Shown piece by piece: positions 31,926 to 42,907 of a stretch of DNA of 64,000 nt (positions are counted from its first letter, which is position 1; each line of letters opens with the position of its first letter). Below the pieces are notes generated by a model that was not told the DNA's origin, did no database searches, and saw only the letters and a list, made by a program, of their open reading frames with translations. Origin of the DNA: Cladorhizidae sp. MBARI D1340-BT2 (Eukaryota > Porifera > Demospongiae > Poecilosclerida > Cladorhizidae); NCBI GenBank assembly GCA_028752905.1, contig JAQNBH010000014.1, forward strand, positions 18,087,250 to 18,151,249, given 5' to 3'. A program made the translations under genes and the position numbers.

Positions 31926-32072
31926 CTTTGGTAAAAAATTGAATAATAAGAAAATTAATTCGCGCCGCGCGTCTCACGCGGGTAGCACAAACAAATTAAC
32001 AGTGGCACAAAAGCTCACTAAATCAATAACAACAGAAATATGAATTATCCCGAAGGACTAACAAATATTCAA

Positions 32073-32285
32073 TTATTTTACGCCCAACTCGCGCAATGTC
32101 CTCACAGCTTCCTCGACTATCTCAGCTCGAGATCTGTGGTCCACTTTTTCTTTCGCTCTCTCTTCTGGTGAGGCTCTTCTGGTTGTCTCTCTCTGTTCGA
32201 GGACTATTCTCTGGTACTGGCTCTCTTGATCAGTCCACGTCTCAATGTGTAGCTTCTGTACCTTCTCTGTGTACTCTCTGCTCAT
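32073..32285 (-). CDS. Small leader ORF of gypsy element 2
   Basis: A 70-codon ORF (MSREYTEKVQKLHIETWTDQ...) lies between the primer-binding site and the gag ATG, and is rich in Glu, Arg and Gln. It could be an upstream ORF that affects gag translation or a small accessory protein. Element 1 has a much shorter leader without it. No family recognised. Confidence 0.35.
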   Translation of the reverse strand: MSREYTEKVQKLHIETWTDQESQYQRIVLEQRETTRRASPEERAKEKVDHRSRAEIVEEAVRTLRELGVK

Positions 32286-32505
32286 AAGTACAATTCAATG
32301 CACTTTACTGGTAACAATGATAAAAGTACACTTTTGCTACTTCTATCTGTTCTGCTCTTAAATAAGATACACTCTTTGCTATCTCACTTGTCTGTTCTGG
32401 GTCTTCTCACTCTTTGAGATCTCCCTGTCAATCCTCACTCTTTGAGAATTCCACTCACTTGGTAGTCCTGGATTTCCTTTCTCGAAATCCCACCGCTGCC
32501 ACCAG

Positions 32506-33238
32506 TGTCGTAGAAACCCAGCCTTCTGCCTCTCTTGGAAGTTTTAACCAATTAGGACCCAGATCCCTGCGCTCTATGATGCCGTAAGGGCGTGCTCGGT
32601 CCTCTGACGTCCTGCACCACCCAAACCAAACTCAACACTCTCCCTCCTGGAGATGCTGGATAACCACTCAGCAACCCTTTAAGTTACCGGACTGTAAGAA
32701 CTAATAATATAGGTATTATTAGTAATGAGATACGAGACGGTATAAGCAAACAAGATTAATTACAACACTTCACCCTCGGTGAGTAAGTACATTAATGGAG
32801 TCTCTTGTTCTTTGTAGTTTGAAGGTTATCTGTTCAGATCTAAGACATATCTAAATCTCTAGCTAGTATTCAATTCCTTTTATACTCTAGCTACTATCCA
32901 ATGTTCATAAAATACACTATGTCCCAACGGGACTATATAAGGTAATGTTTCAGTGATGCTCTGACGTGGCAGTTGTGGTTGTGGTCACAGACTCTCGACT
33001 GCTGCGGTGTCAGGTTCAGGGCTGCTCTCACGCTTTGGCTGTACACAACATCTGTTGTTGTTATTGGTCGTTGGGTTCAAAGGAGCTTGTTCAGGGCTGC
33101 TCTCACGCTTTGGCTGTACACAACATCTGTTGTTGTTATTGGTCGTTGGGTTCAAAGGAGCTTGTGGTTCCTTTGATGTGGCGGTGGTATTGGGGTTTGG
33201 AGATGTCTTCTCTGTCAGAGTGGGTGGCTTCTCTGACA
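32506..33238 (-). repeat. 5' LTR of gypsy element 2
   Basis: Same sequence as 26,728-27,460, including the 75-bp tandem duplication. On the coding strand a TATATAG box (complement of ctatata near 32,932) lies in the middle and could be the core promoter. CTGGTGGCAGCGGTGGG directly follows the LTR as the presumed primer-binding site. Confidence 0.95.
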
Positions 33239-34636
33239 CAGATCATGGAAGAACCTTCACTCTTAACCACCCAGCATCATGGAGCAGTATGTGGAGGAAC
33301 CTTCACTCTTAACCACACAGCATTAAAGAGCAGCACATGGAAGAACCTTCACTCTTAACTGCCCAACATCAAGGAGCAGCACATGGAAGAACCTTCACAC
33401 TTTACCATCCAGCATCAAGGAGCAGCACTTAAAAGAACCTTTATTCTTAACCGACCAGCATCAAGGAGCAGAACATGGAAGACCCATCGCACTTAACTGC
33501 CCAGATTAAAGGAGCAGCACATGGAAGTACTTTCACCCTTAACCGCCCAGCACCAATGAGCATCACATGAAAGCACCTTCACTCTTAACCACCCAGCATC
33601 AAGCAGTAGCACATCAACGAACCTTAACTCTTAACTGCACAGCAGCAAGCAGCAGCACATGGAAGATCCTTCACTTTTAACTTCCCAGCATTAATGAGCA
33701 GCACATGGCAGAGCCTTCACTCTTAAGCATCAAGGAGCAGCACATGGAGAACTTTCTCTCTTAACCGCTCAGCACATGGAAAAATCTTCACCGCCCAGCA
33801 TCAAGGATTAGCACATGGAAGAACCTTCACTCGTAACCACCAAGCATCAAGGAGTAGACATGGAAGAACCGTCACACTAACCACCAAGCATAAAGGAGCC
33901 GCAAATGGAAGAACCTTTACTCTTAACCACCCAGCATCAACAAGTAGCACACGGAAGAACTTTCACAATTAACCAACCAGCATCAAGGAGTAGTACATGG
34001 AAGAACCTTCACACTTAAACACCCAGCATCAAGGAGCAGATCATGGAAGAACCTTCACTCTTAACCACCCAGCATCAAGGAGCCACACATGGAAAAACCT
34101 TCCTCTTAACCACCCAGCATCAAGGAGGAGCACATGGAATAACCTTCACTTTTAACTTCCAAGCATCAAGGAGCAGCACATGGAAGAACCTTGACTTTTA
34201 ATCACTCATCATCAATGAGCAGCACATGGAAGAACCTTCACTCTTAACCGCCCAGCATCAAGAAGGAGCAGATAGAAGAACCTTCACTCTTAACCTCCCA
34301 GCATCAAGGAGCAGAACATGGAAGGACCTTCGCACGTAACCACCCAGATTAAAGGATCAGCACATGCAGAATCTTCACTCTTAACTGCCCAGCATCAAGG
34401 AATAGCACATGGAAGAACCATCAATCTTAACCACCCAACACCAATGAGCAGCACATGGAAGAACCTTCACACTTAACCACCCAGCACCAAGGAGCAGCAC
34501 AATAATTATCCAGCATCAAGGAACAGCACATGGAAGAACCTTAACTGCCCAGCATCAAGGAGTCGCACATGTAAGATCCTTCACTCTTAACCACCCAACA
34601 TCAAGGAGCAGCACATGGAAGAACCTTCACTCTAAA
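33239..34636. repeat. 46-bp satellite array, copy A, part 2
   Basis: This continues the array beyond gypsy element 2 in the forward orientation, to the last unit ending cttcactcta. It is more degenerate toward the right end, as expected for the edge of a satellite. Confidence 0.92.
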
Positions 34637-35036
34637 GGCCAGTGTATGGCCCATTTTTTGTTGAATATTTGACCTTTTTTGTGTGCTTATATCATTTTTA
34701 AACATCTGTACAACTTGTCTTTCAAATTTGAAAACATTTGGAAGCACAAGTCTCAAGTTATGGTGAATTTTATCCAGGCCTATACTTACATTCAACTGAA
34801 AAATTGAAGAAAGAAGTAAGTTCAGCTTCAGGTAAGTTTCACGGATCATATCTGGGTGACTGCTTACCCTAGAGAGTTGCTAAAAGTATAAAATAAAGCC
34901 CATTGCATATAGAACCATTGCATTCTAATTGAGCAGTACTATACCTGCCACGCATGCTCTTACCATTCATTTCCACGTGTGCAAATCCTCGTGCAGTTTG
35001 AGGGGGGATGATGGCATTTTTAAATTTTTACTTGTG
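34637..35036. other. Flank of the satellite, no gene recognised
   Basis: AT-rich sequence without a convincing ORF. A short minus-strand reading (34,601-34,849) overlaps satellite and shows no family resemblance. Confidence 0.4.
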
Positions 35037-35352
35037 GTTACAACTTTAGAGCTCCGTAGATTCTGCAAACTTCATATGGACTTGATATAATATAGCTCAA
35101 AAGATAGGTCTCTCTGTGTGCTCTCTTTTGATACTAAAATATGTTTCATAGGTATAACTATAGGCAAGTTACTAGACCCTAAAGTGGAGGGACCTAATAA
35201 ACCTGCAGCCCAAAAACCTCATCCAAAATAACTCCAGATTGCTAAGATTTGAAATTGGTACCAGTGGCTAGAGAGCCCTAGGCTATTCAATGACCTTTTT
35301 CATTAGGCGTGAAAATGTAAGTAGGTGGTCAAGCACGCGGGTGGAAAATTGA
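35037..35352 (+). repeat. Long inverted repeat, left arm
   Basis: The arm begins gttacaactttagagctccg and includes agaccctaaagtggagggac and the ttaggcgtgaaaa region. It matches 38,364-38,680 in reverse complement with substitutions and indels. The two arms are 3 kb apart and flank a miniature piggyBac element and a tandem repeat. Confidence 0.8.
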
Positions 35353-35400
35353 TTATGTTGAAAATCAACGCCTTCAATTTTCCACCCGCACGCTTGACCA
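35329..35400. repeat. Perfect-looking short hairpin at the end of the left arm
   Basis: ggtggtcaagcacgcgggtg and gaaaattga pair with tcaattttc and cacccgcacgcttgaccac around a loop of about 20 bases, giving a stem near 28 bp. This looks like the terminus of a foldback element. Confidence 0.75.
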
Positions 35401-35540
35401 CATACTTAAATTTTAAAATTTTGTGCACCACATGCTGGTTACTGAGCTGGGTGTGTAGGCATCAGCCAACAAGAAAATGTGTACCCAATGGTGAGCAGGA
35501 GCTTAACAAGCAGTTCCTGTGTGCAGACATGCATGGTTAA

Positions 35541-36435
35541 CCCTCTCACCGCTGTAAGCGCCATATGGCGTAATGGACTTTAAAAATCGCTAATAAATCG
35601 ATCGCTTGGCCTATAGTCATAATTTGCATACCACCAACTATTACTCTATATGACGTCCAAAAATCACATCTGGAAACGCCCGATTAGTTAGCGAAAAATA
35701 TGTGCAACTACCGACGGTTCGCGGTTTTGACGACCTAAAAATGAGTGGATGTTTAACGCATAAAGAACTACTTTCCCTGGTTGCTAGCGAGGATTTTGCT
35801 CTCACTGAGGATGAGTCAGAGGAAGAAGAAGGTGAAGAAATATGTGGCTACCTTGGAAATGCAAGTTCTGATCGTGCAGCAGTGCATTCTTTAGCCGCTG
35901 TAGTTGACCCTACTTTAGACCCTCAGGATTCTTCCTTTTGCTATGACCAGCTCTCTAGTTATAATGAAATTGATCAGGAAGCCTTCTCAGGTTAGCTAAA
36001 GTATCTACATATTTGTATTTGCATGTTCTTTCTCAAATAGTTGAATTTCAATAACATAATAAACCATTGTATTACTGGGCTATAGAATCATATGATCAAA
36101 TTTTGTCAAAAACCCACCGCTATATATTGCTATATGCCTAAATTATTATGACTAATGTTTACTAAATGCTAACTAAATGAGTAAATATATTATAAACATT
36201 TTTTGTTGATTAAATGTTAGATATTGATAGAGAAATTTAGCATAATGATATAATGATATTCATATTTTGTGGTTGATAATGTGTTTAACTAATGTGATCA
36301 CATTGTTTATAAACAATGGTGCTATCACATGACAAAATTACAACTGATATGAATGGATTGCTGATTTTATAATGATTTTTTTGGGTAGCTGGTATACTTT
36401 AGGAAAAATGTCCAGGAAAGTCAGCGGTGAAAGGG
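35541..36435 (+). mobile_element. Miniature piggyBac-type element with a first-exon remnant
   Basis: Flanked by TTAA on both sides (35,537-35,540 and 36,436-36,439), the piggyBac target. The terminal inverted repeats are CCCTCTCACCGCTG and, from the other end, CCCTTTCACCGCTG. A subterminal motif cgctgtaagcgccatatggcg contains the 12-bp palindrome CGCCATATGGCG and is shared with the larger element at 46,276. An exon-like reading at 35,741-35,990 (MSGCLTHKELLS...EEEEGEEICGYLGN) matches the acidic first exon of that element, but no transposase core follows. Confidence 0.85.
35741..35990 (+). pseudogene. Isolated first exon of a piggyBac transposase
   Basis: An acidic exon of 83 codons ends in CAG before GTTAGC. 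Its EEGEEICGYLGN aligns with EEGEDIYAYRGN in exon 1 of the 46,507-48,281 gene. With the rest of the ORF deleted, it cannot encode a transposase; the family relation rests on this motif plus the shared terminal sequences. Confidence 0.6.
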
Positions 36436-36590
36436 TTAAGGATCGTCCTGTGAATGCAGCATGCTAGCTAGAAGGAATGGAGAATGGTTGAAGTGTAGCT
36501 GAGCAGAGCCTGGAGAGTGTCAGATGTGGACATCCTATCTACTAGTCACCAAAAATGGAAGAAACACTGACTTTTGAGCAGGAGGAGACA

Positions 36591-36900
36591 TGATAACGAT
36601 CAACAAATAGAAGCTAGAATCAACAGTAAAGTAGGTGCTTAACAAATAGACTGTGAAGTAGGTGCTTAACAAATAGAGGCTCGAACCAACAGTGAAGTAG
36701 GTGCTTAACAAATAGTGGCTGGAACCAACAATGAAGAATGTGCTTAACAAATAGGTTGTGAAGTAGGTGCTTAACAAATAGAGGCTAGAACCAATAATGA
36801 AGTAGGTGCTTAACAAATAGAGGCTAGAGCCAACAGTGAAGTAGGCGATTAACAAATAGAGGGTAGAGCCAACAGTGAAGTAGGTGCTTAACAAAAAGTG
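36591..36900. repeat. Tandem repeat, unit about 39 bp
   Basis: The phrases gaagtaggtgcttaacaaat and agaggctagaaccaacagt alternate seven to eight times with deletions. The minus-strand ORF across it (36,535-36,894) simply reads the repeat and is not a gene. Confidence 0.85.
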
Positions 36901-38363
36901 GGTATATAGATACCTGGCTTACAATTGGCATTTCACAAACTTCTAATTATACCACACCACCTTGTGCTCAGTTTAACAACTAAAACTTGCCTATAAAATA
37001 CACAAATTCTACACGGCACTAGTTCAATATGTATGATGAGGGACCAGTGACGAGTGCTCACAAATGCATGCAGTATATAGTTGTGGGTACAGGTGCTAGC
37101 TAAAATATTACTACTTATCTCAGAGAGAGGTAATGGCAGTGGGGTTCAATTAATTCAAAGTTGAATTAGTATACTGTCATTTGGGTATATTTAATTCAAC
37201 TGGTTTAGTTAGTTTGTCACAGTTATTTTATTTATTTAAACTGGTTTTTGAAGTCCATTAATTCAAAGTTGAATTAAAATTGAATTAAGGGGGCATAGAC
37301 CATATTTGTGGTCACCAATTTAATGCATTTTGAATGGTTTTGATCTCAAAAGGTAGCTTATTCTCTGTGCTTTCCAATGATATTTATAGCTTATAGGCAA
37401 AGCAGTGTTGCCATCAACATCTGGCTGACAGCCTGACACACTGGCAATAGTACAGAGGTGTTGGTTTTTTACAAATTTTCAGCTTCATCAAGACTTGCCA
37501 TTTATGTTGCTGTCAGTCAGTTTCTGATAAAACTCCCCCCACCCCCCCTTTTTTCATTCAGCAGGAAAAGTGAGCCCACAGAATGAACCGTATCTCATGG
37601 AAAATTGGCTGGATTGAAAAAGTGATCATTCATTTTGAAGAGCTAAGAGAGAGCATTCAAATGATATAAAAATTATATACTATGGACAAAATATTGAGTG
37701 AGTAAAACTGTGAATAATGTCGGGAATACACATTTCTTTGAATCATGAGGGGCAGGGATAGATCCAGGGTGGTTGTAAACCCCTCATTTTGCTCTTGATC
37801 ATGACTATCATTCTTGCACTCTTTCATCAGCAACACAAGACTCACCAGAAAAACAGTGACTGAGCAGTGTTGACACAGGAGCAGGCAGGCCTGTGATAGC
37901 CAGCGCTAGGGAAGGACCAGCTACAGATGCCATCTGAAGGTAAAGGGTGAAGCATAAACGGTAAAGCCGTTAATACTACTATAGTTCCAAACTTTCAGCA
38001 TCATTTGAGTCTTCAGCTTCTAGATATCTCTTCTTCTCCCACGATTCTAACCCAGAAGATCCTTACTGACTCCATACTTTCGTCTTTCCAGAGCTTTTGT
38101 TTGCATTCTTCTTGACATGGAATTTAATAATGCTAACAAGTAAATAGCAGTATATACCAATGTGGGTGGGTGTCAAACCAGTGGACACAAAACCCGAACA
38201 TAAGGTCCGGTGAAACTGAAAAAGTCCTCAAATAGAGTTTTCAAAACCCTCAATTAGAGTTTGCAACGCCCACTTCCAAGGAGGTGGGGAAAAGGAACTG
38301 CAAAAAAAGGCAATCTTATGGTCTCTTTATTTAATTCAAAATTAGTTCATTTTAGTTGACTTC
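36901..38363. other. Intergenic region, no gene recognised
   Basis: AT-rich sequence with several ttcaa(tt)aattcaa-type short palindromes at 37,145-37,290. The minus ORF at 37,657-37,845 has no family resemblance. Confidence 0.4.
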
Positions 38364-38680
38364 AATTTCGCACCCGCGTGCCTGACCAGGTAATAAACTT
38401 TTAACGCCTAATCAAAAAGACCGTTGCATGCGCTAGAGCTTCCTCTAGCCACTCGTACCATTTTCAATTTTTGTGCACTTATATAGCAATCAGGAGTTAT
38501 TTTGGCGGAGGTTACAGGGATTCAGGTTTTTGAGGTCCCTCCACTTTAGGGTCTAGTAACATACCTATGAAACTTATTTTAGTATCCAAAGAGAGCACAC
38601 AGAGAGATCTATCTTTTGAGCTATATATCAAGTCTATACCATGAAGTTTGCAGAATCTACGGAGCTCTAAAGTTGTACAC
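38364..38680 (-). repeat. Long inverted repeat, right arm
   Basis: Reverse complement of 35,037-35,352. It includes acctatgaaacttatttt and gcagaatctacggagctcta, and ends in a broken version of the terminal hairpin (cacccgcgtgcctgaccagg). Together with the left arm it may mark two copies of one foldback family in opposite orientation. Confidence 0.8.
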
Positions 38681-38819
38681 AAGTTTAAAAAATAAAAAAA
38701 GTAAAAAATACCAACAGACCTACCTCAAACCATATTATTCCAACAAATTTTTGAGGTTACAACTTTGGAAGTTCTGCCCACTAGATAGGTACATAGATAA
38801 ATATAATCATTATTGATAA

Positions 38820-38915
38820 ATACATAGATGCGATACAGATACATGGATAAATACATACATACATATAAATACATACATACATAGATACATACACAGACAG
38901 ATAGATAGATTTATA
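38820..38915. repeat. Tetranucleotide microsatellite (tacatagata type)
   Basis: Imperfect gata/cata repeats. Similar runs recur at about 39,527-39,645. Confidence 0.85.
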
Positions 38916-38917
38916 CT

Positions 38918-39060
38918 ACATCACGTCATCTGTGGCTAATCTGATTGGTTAATAACTGTAGGTTACATAGGCGCGTAATCTACACTTTTAACCGGATGTA
39001 GTTTAGCGTGTGCGCAATGTAGTATAAGCCTATACTCCACTCGCGGGTTATGCGCCAGTG
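38918..39060 (+). repeat. Inverted repeat arm of a foldback element
   Basis: Contains atcacgtcatctgtggctaa and gtgtgcgcaatgtagtataa. It matches 41,155-41,275 in reverse complement, and both arms lie outside hairpins of the same family. Confidence 0.7.
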
Positions 39061-39093
39061 TAACCTACTCGTTTGCGCTTTAGCTATTAATGT

Positions 39094-39330
39094 TCACTGT
39101 TCATGAAGCTTTAACGTCATGATAATATTCACTTGGTATAATTTATATAGATGTTCTGTGCTGCAGTGTAACCTACTCGTTTGCGCGTAACAAATATCTG
39201 GGCTCATAAATCCCTGAAGTTGAAGGAGTTTTTGATTATCAGTTGAAGGAAGTTGTTCCAACTCAGCTGCATATTTATCTAGCAGTACTTTGTCAATAGC
39301 TGGGGCACCTTGAGTAAAAAATTCTTCCAT
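39094..39330 (-). other. Unrecognised 78-codon ORF
   Basis: Reads MEEFFTQGAPAIDKVLLDKY and sits between repeat arms, so it may be an N-terminal exon carried by a transposon. No family recognised and no splice partners identified. Confidence 0.25.
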
Positions 39331-39369
39331 TTCTAGTTGCTATGTAGTTTAGCGCATGCGCAATGTAAG

Positions 39370-39527
39370 TATAAGTAAGATAGCCTATTCAAAAGAGTCG
39401 GTTATGCGCCAGTGTGTAATCTACTCGTTTGCTGTTACATTCCTCGGCTTCGCCTCGGGGTAACCGCAAACTCAGAGGTTACATAGGCGCATAACCGAAT
39501 CTTTTGTATAGGCTATCCTATACATAT
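39370..39527. repeat. Foldback hairpin element, copy 1
   Basis: Arms agatagcctattcaaaagag and the complement of tcttttgtataggctatcct surround a centre cattcctcggcttcgcctcg. The whole 158 bp can fold as one imperfect hairpin. It is related in reverse complement to 41,008-41,155. Confidence 0.8.
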
Positions 39528-40274
39528 ACATACTGTAGATAGATAGATAATAGATAGATACATACATACATAGGTACATGCATAGGTACATACATAGATA
39601 GATACATAGATAGATACATGCATAGGTACATACATAGATAGATCTTTGAAGATGGATTTCAAGGTGTGTGCCAGTTCATTTCAAGGCATGTTGAAAGTCT
39701 TTTGGAGGCAAAACCACATTTGGGAAGCTAATGAATGACCTTATTGTGGGTCAAACCACCTACTTCCTGATGCCTACTGCACTCTGTTGCCTCTCCATAC
39801 TCCTGAACAGGATTTGTGGTAATCTCCCCACTTAGTGGGTACCTTAATAATTATAATGACTTTCACTATGCTAGAAAAGGTTTTATAATGGTGGCTGTGT
39901 CCAGGTTTTTAGTGTGGGATCTTCTCCCTTAAAACAGTTTTGCTGAGAAGTTGGGGAACGGAGGGATTATGGAGTAAGATGGCCAAACTGGAGAAAGAAA
40001 GTTGAGTTTACATCAAGATCACATCGAGTTTTGAGTCAGGCCTTACTTCTGCTTCTGCCATGCTGGTATAGGGGAATATTTTTTATATATGTGTGTATGT
40101 GTGTGGTGTGACCTATACGCCGACTATAGCATACATCAAATATGGTTGTCAATACCGGAATGGGGGGGGGGGGGGAATTTCATGTGTATTTTTTCTTGGA
40201 AACCCACCTTTTATAAGCCACTAAAATTGTAAAAGTGCAAAGCTAAATTCTTTTGTGTTCTATTGCAATTGCAG

Positions 40275-40562
40275 GCTTCTGATCACAACAGGAACGGGCA
40301 ATACACATCTGCCAGGATGGAACATGGCGCTTTGCTGTAGCATCTTTCGGCCATCTACTTTGTTTTGCTGGTCATCGCAGGGGTCACCATGCTCATTCTG
40401 GCCCTGTTGGCGTATGGAGTGAGAATGAAAGTAAACATCGTTTTGAAGAACTCTTATTTGTTGTTGTTGTTTTCTCTTAGCAATATATATATGTATATAT
40501 ATATAATGTTATGCATTAAGGGGGAGGGGTTTACTGGATGGTATTATTACTTCTTCACTTAA
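40275..40562 (+). pseudogene. CD225/dispanin-like last exon, plus strand (pseudo-exon)
   Basis: After an acceptor (attgcag), the reading ASDHNRNGQYTSARMEHGAL parallels the last exon of the minus-strand gene at 42,908 (ANDHNSAGDYNQAKSCGSYS). A hydrophobic helix follows (YFVLLVIAGVTMLILALLAY). A TAG stop at 40,338 interrupts the frame just before the helix. No matching first membrane exon was found upstream. It is either a decayed paralogue or an exon fragment. Confidence 0.6.
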
Positions 40563-40673
40563 AAAAAAAATTAAATCACATCCAGCTCATATTTAGGTAT
40601 TTCCCCCCAAATTTCATGGGGTTGTAGAGAGATGGTTTGGAGAACATGTTCTACTAAAAAGTTAATTGCCATA

Positions 40674-40675
<2 letters not shown>

Positions 40676-40714
<39 letters not shown>
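40676..40714. repeat. Poly-C tract of 39 bases
   Basis: An uninterrupted run. Shorter C or G runs occur near 2,291, 5,120, 21,590, 40,165, 45,236, 49,431 and 59,329. True lengths may be unreliable in the assembly. Confidence 0.95.
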
Positions 40715-40716
<2 letters not shown>

Positions 40717-41007
40717 ATGGTGGATAATGTGCCATAACCTGTAAAAATTGGAGCACTTTTATATATATCTCTTGTATGACGATTATATAAACATCAAAAT
40801 ACATGGAGTGCAACCCATGTATTAAGCGTTGTAGAGCTTAATTTGTTTAAGGTGATCCTAAACATAACCACTTTCCAATTAACTGCAGTATAATTATAGC
40901 AATTATAGAGGTTGCGTAAAGTTCATTTCGGGAATAGTTTCGTTATCATTAACATTATAGGTGATATAAAAGCAAACCCCCTTCATGCACGGGTTAGGAA
41001 AATTGTA

Positions 41008-41155
41008 CTATGTATAGGATAGCCTATACAAAAGAGTCGGTTATGCGCCTATGTAACCTCCGAGTTTGCGGTTACCCCGAGTCGAAGCCGAGGAATGTAA
41101 CAGCAAACGAGTAGGTTACACGACGCATAACCGACTCTTTTGTATAGGCTATCTT
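41008..41155. repeat. Foldback hairpin element, copy 2
   Basis: Arms gcctatacaaaagagtcggt and the complement of accgactcttttgtataggc flank a centre that includes gttaccccgagtcgaagccg. It is a sister of copy 1 at 39,370-39,527 in the opposite orientation. Confidence 0.85.
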
Positions 41156-41275
41156 ACTTATACTGCATTGCGCACGCGCTAAACTACAAGCGGTTAAAAG
41201 TGTCGGTTACGCGCATATGTAACCTATAGTTATTAATCAATCAGATTAGCCACAGATGACGTGATGTAGTATAAA
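41155..41275 (-). repeat. Inverted repeat arm matching 38,918-39,060
   Basis: Contains cattgcgcacgcgctaaact and the complement of the agtcatctgtggctaat phrase (attagccacagatgacgtga). It completes the outer inverted repeat around the 38.9-41.3 kb segment. Confidence 0.7.
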
Positions 41276-41761
41276 TATATATATATGCTTAGGAGAATGT
41301 TAGTTTAGCCTGTTTGGGATGGGATGTAATCTGTTCTTCACTGGTGATATTGGCAGGTAGATTGAATACACTCCACCTAGTTCTCCTAATCACTATCCTC
41401 AAACCGCTTCCTCTGAGATCTATATATGTAGTTATCCCCCATCTTAATTTGTCTTGTATAATTATATATATATATATACACACTCTTAGGTAGCTATCTG
41501 CTTTGGTCCTTACGACTGGAATATTGGGTGGCAAAAGCATGTTCATGTAAAGCTACACACTCGCGCTGCTGTTAGTCCCACAACAACTAACACTAATATC
41601 CACATCATCACCACACAGTTCCAATAACTTTTCAAACATACTTCCATGTGTACTTCAATGTGTACTTCAAGCACGAAGGCTTCTTTGCATGGTCGCCAAG
41701 ACAGTTTACCGAAATCAGGAGGCAAATTTATTAGTGCACAAAAAGCTCTCGAGCTAGTGTG

Positions 41762-42151
41762 TTATACCAACGCTGAAGCCGAGTTGAGCCTAAGGGACCT
41801 TGGCTCAGGCATGTAAAAACAACAACATATTTTAGAAATAAAGCCACACCCTACATTCATCATTATGGGGTTGTATACAAACCCTGACAAGTGTACTGAA
41901 TTTCCTTTCCTTTGACTTGTACTTGGAGCAACATAAAAAAATCCGTAACAAACTGGTTGCTGATCATCTTCCACAGTCATCCTTATTATATCCTCATGTA
42001 ACACTGATGGGGATATAACACTAATCTTGCCCCTGGAGGCAGTAGGTTGCTGAGGGCTGTTTGGAGTAGAGGGTATTGCATTGGCCTCTAATGCATCTGG
42101 AGAACCAGGGCCTTGAAGGTCCAAGTTTGCAGAAAACTCTCTCAGAAACAA
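41762..42151 (-). CDS. Unrecognised ORF or exon, possible host gene
   Basis: A 129-codon reading with a Ser/Pro-rich part (STPNSPQQPTAS) then ISVISPSVLHEDIIRMTVED. I do not recognise a family. A second minus-strand reading at 42,432-42,725 (ENISRPRRDRTTRQEIINLK) and a hydrophobic end at 41,543-41,725 (MMWILVLVVVGLTAA) may belong to the same gene, but exon borders cannot be established from sequence alone. Confidence 0.25.
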   Translation of the reverse strand: MFLREFSANLDLQGPGSPDALEANAIPSTPNSPQQPTASRGKISVISPSVLHEDIIRMTVEDDQQPVCYGFFYVAPSTSQRKGNSVHLSGFVYNPIMMNVGCGFISKICCCFYMPEPRSLRLNSASALV

Positions 42152-42907
42152 AGCTGATTCAATCTAGCATCACGAGCTTACTGATAATGATAAGTTTTTC
42201 AATTCCCCCACTCGTTTAGTTAATACAGGCTAATGTTAAATCTGTAACCATGGCTACCAAGGACCAATGAATGATTTATTATAGCTAAATTCATTTTTTA
42301 TAGTTTCTTGAGATTTTTGGGTGGGGGTGGTATCTTTAAGAACGTGGTCAAGAAATTCCACATCTAGAAAAAAATCCTGGTTGTAAAATTCACTGTACAG
42401 TGATCTCCGATAATTGTAGATTCATCAACAGTCAAGTAAAAAAATGTAAGGAGCCAGCGGACCATGCATAAATATCAAGTGGATTTGAGCTCTTGAATTT
42501 GGATGATTGGTTGCTATTGATATTAAAATTGTCTTTGAAATCAGTAATTATCCACTTAGAAGGCTCGACCACCCTAGAAGTGAAGGGCAGGAGCGGCTCA
42601 ACAGCTACCATCCTTATGGAACTGCTGACACTTTCCAAGTTGTTTACAAGTCTCTGGGCATTTTTTAAATTTATTATTTCCTGTCTAGTAGTTCTGTCTC
42701 TCCTAGGTCTTGAAATATTCTCCAAGGCCTATATATGGTGTGTACAATACCATCTGATGCACTTTGGTACCAAAAAATACAGCAACAACTATTATCTAGA
42801 AATACACATGACAATTCTCAAGTATAATAAGAACTAAACACTTAATGTACAGAACGTTACACAAATGTGTATCAGTTAACATCATGGAAGGTTCTGGATC
42901 TGTAACC

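Larger units (their letters stand above)
26728..33238 (-). mobile_element. Complete, very young Ty3/gypsy retrotransposon (Gmr1-like), element 2
   Basis: LTRs of 733 bp at 26,728-27,460 and 32,506-33,238 look identical by eye over their whole length. A perfect 5-bp target duplication cagat (26,723-26,727 and 33,239-33,243) is cut from a satellite unit. A single 1,572-codon ORF holds gag, protease, integrase, reverse transcriptase and RNase H in that order. Intact coding and matching LTRs point to recent, possibly still competent, transposition. Confidence 0.95.

Noticed and set aside
22112..34636. CRISPR-like appearance of the regular repeat array
   Set aside because: Units are contiguous and diverged, without unique spacers, and the context is eukaryotic.
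36535..36894. 119-codon minus ORF of YLLSTYFTVGSS repeats
   Set aside because: Reads a 39-bp tandem repeat, a multiple of three, so the frame is trivially open. No start context or neighbours support a gene.
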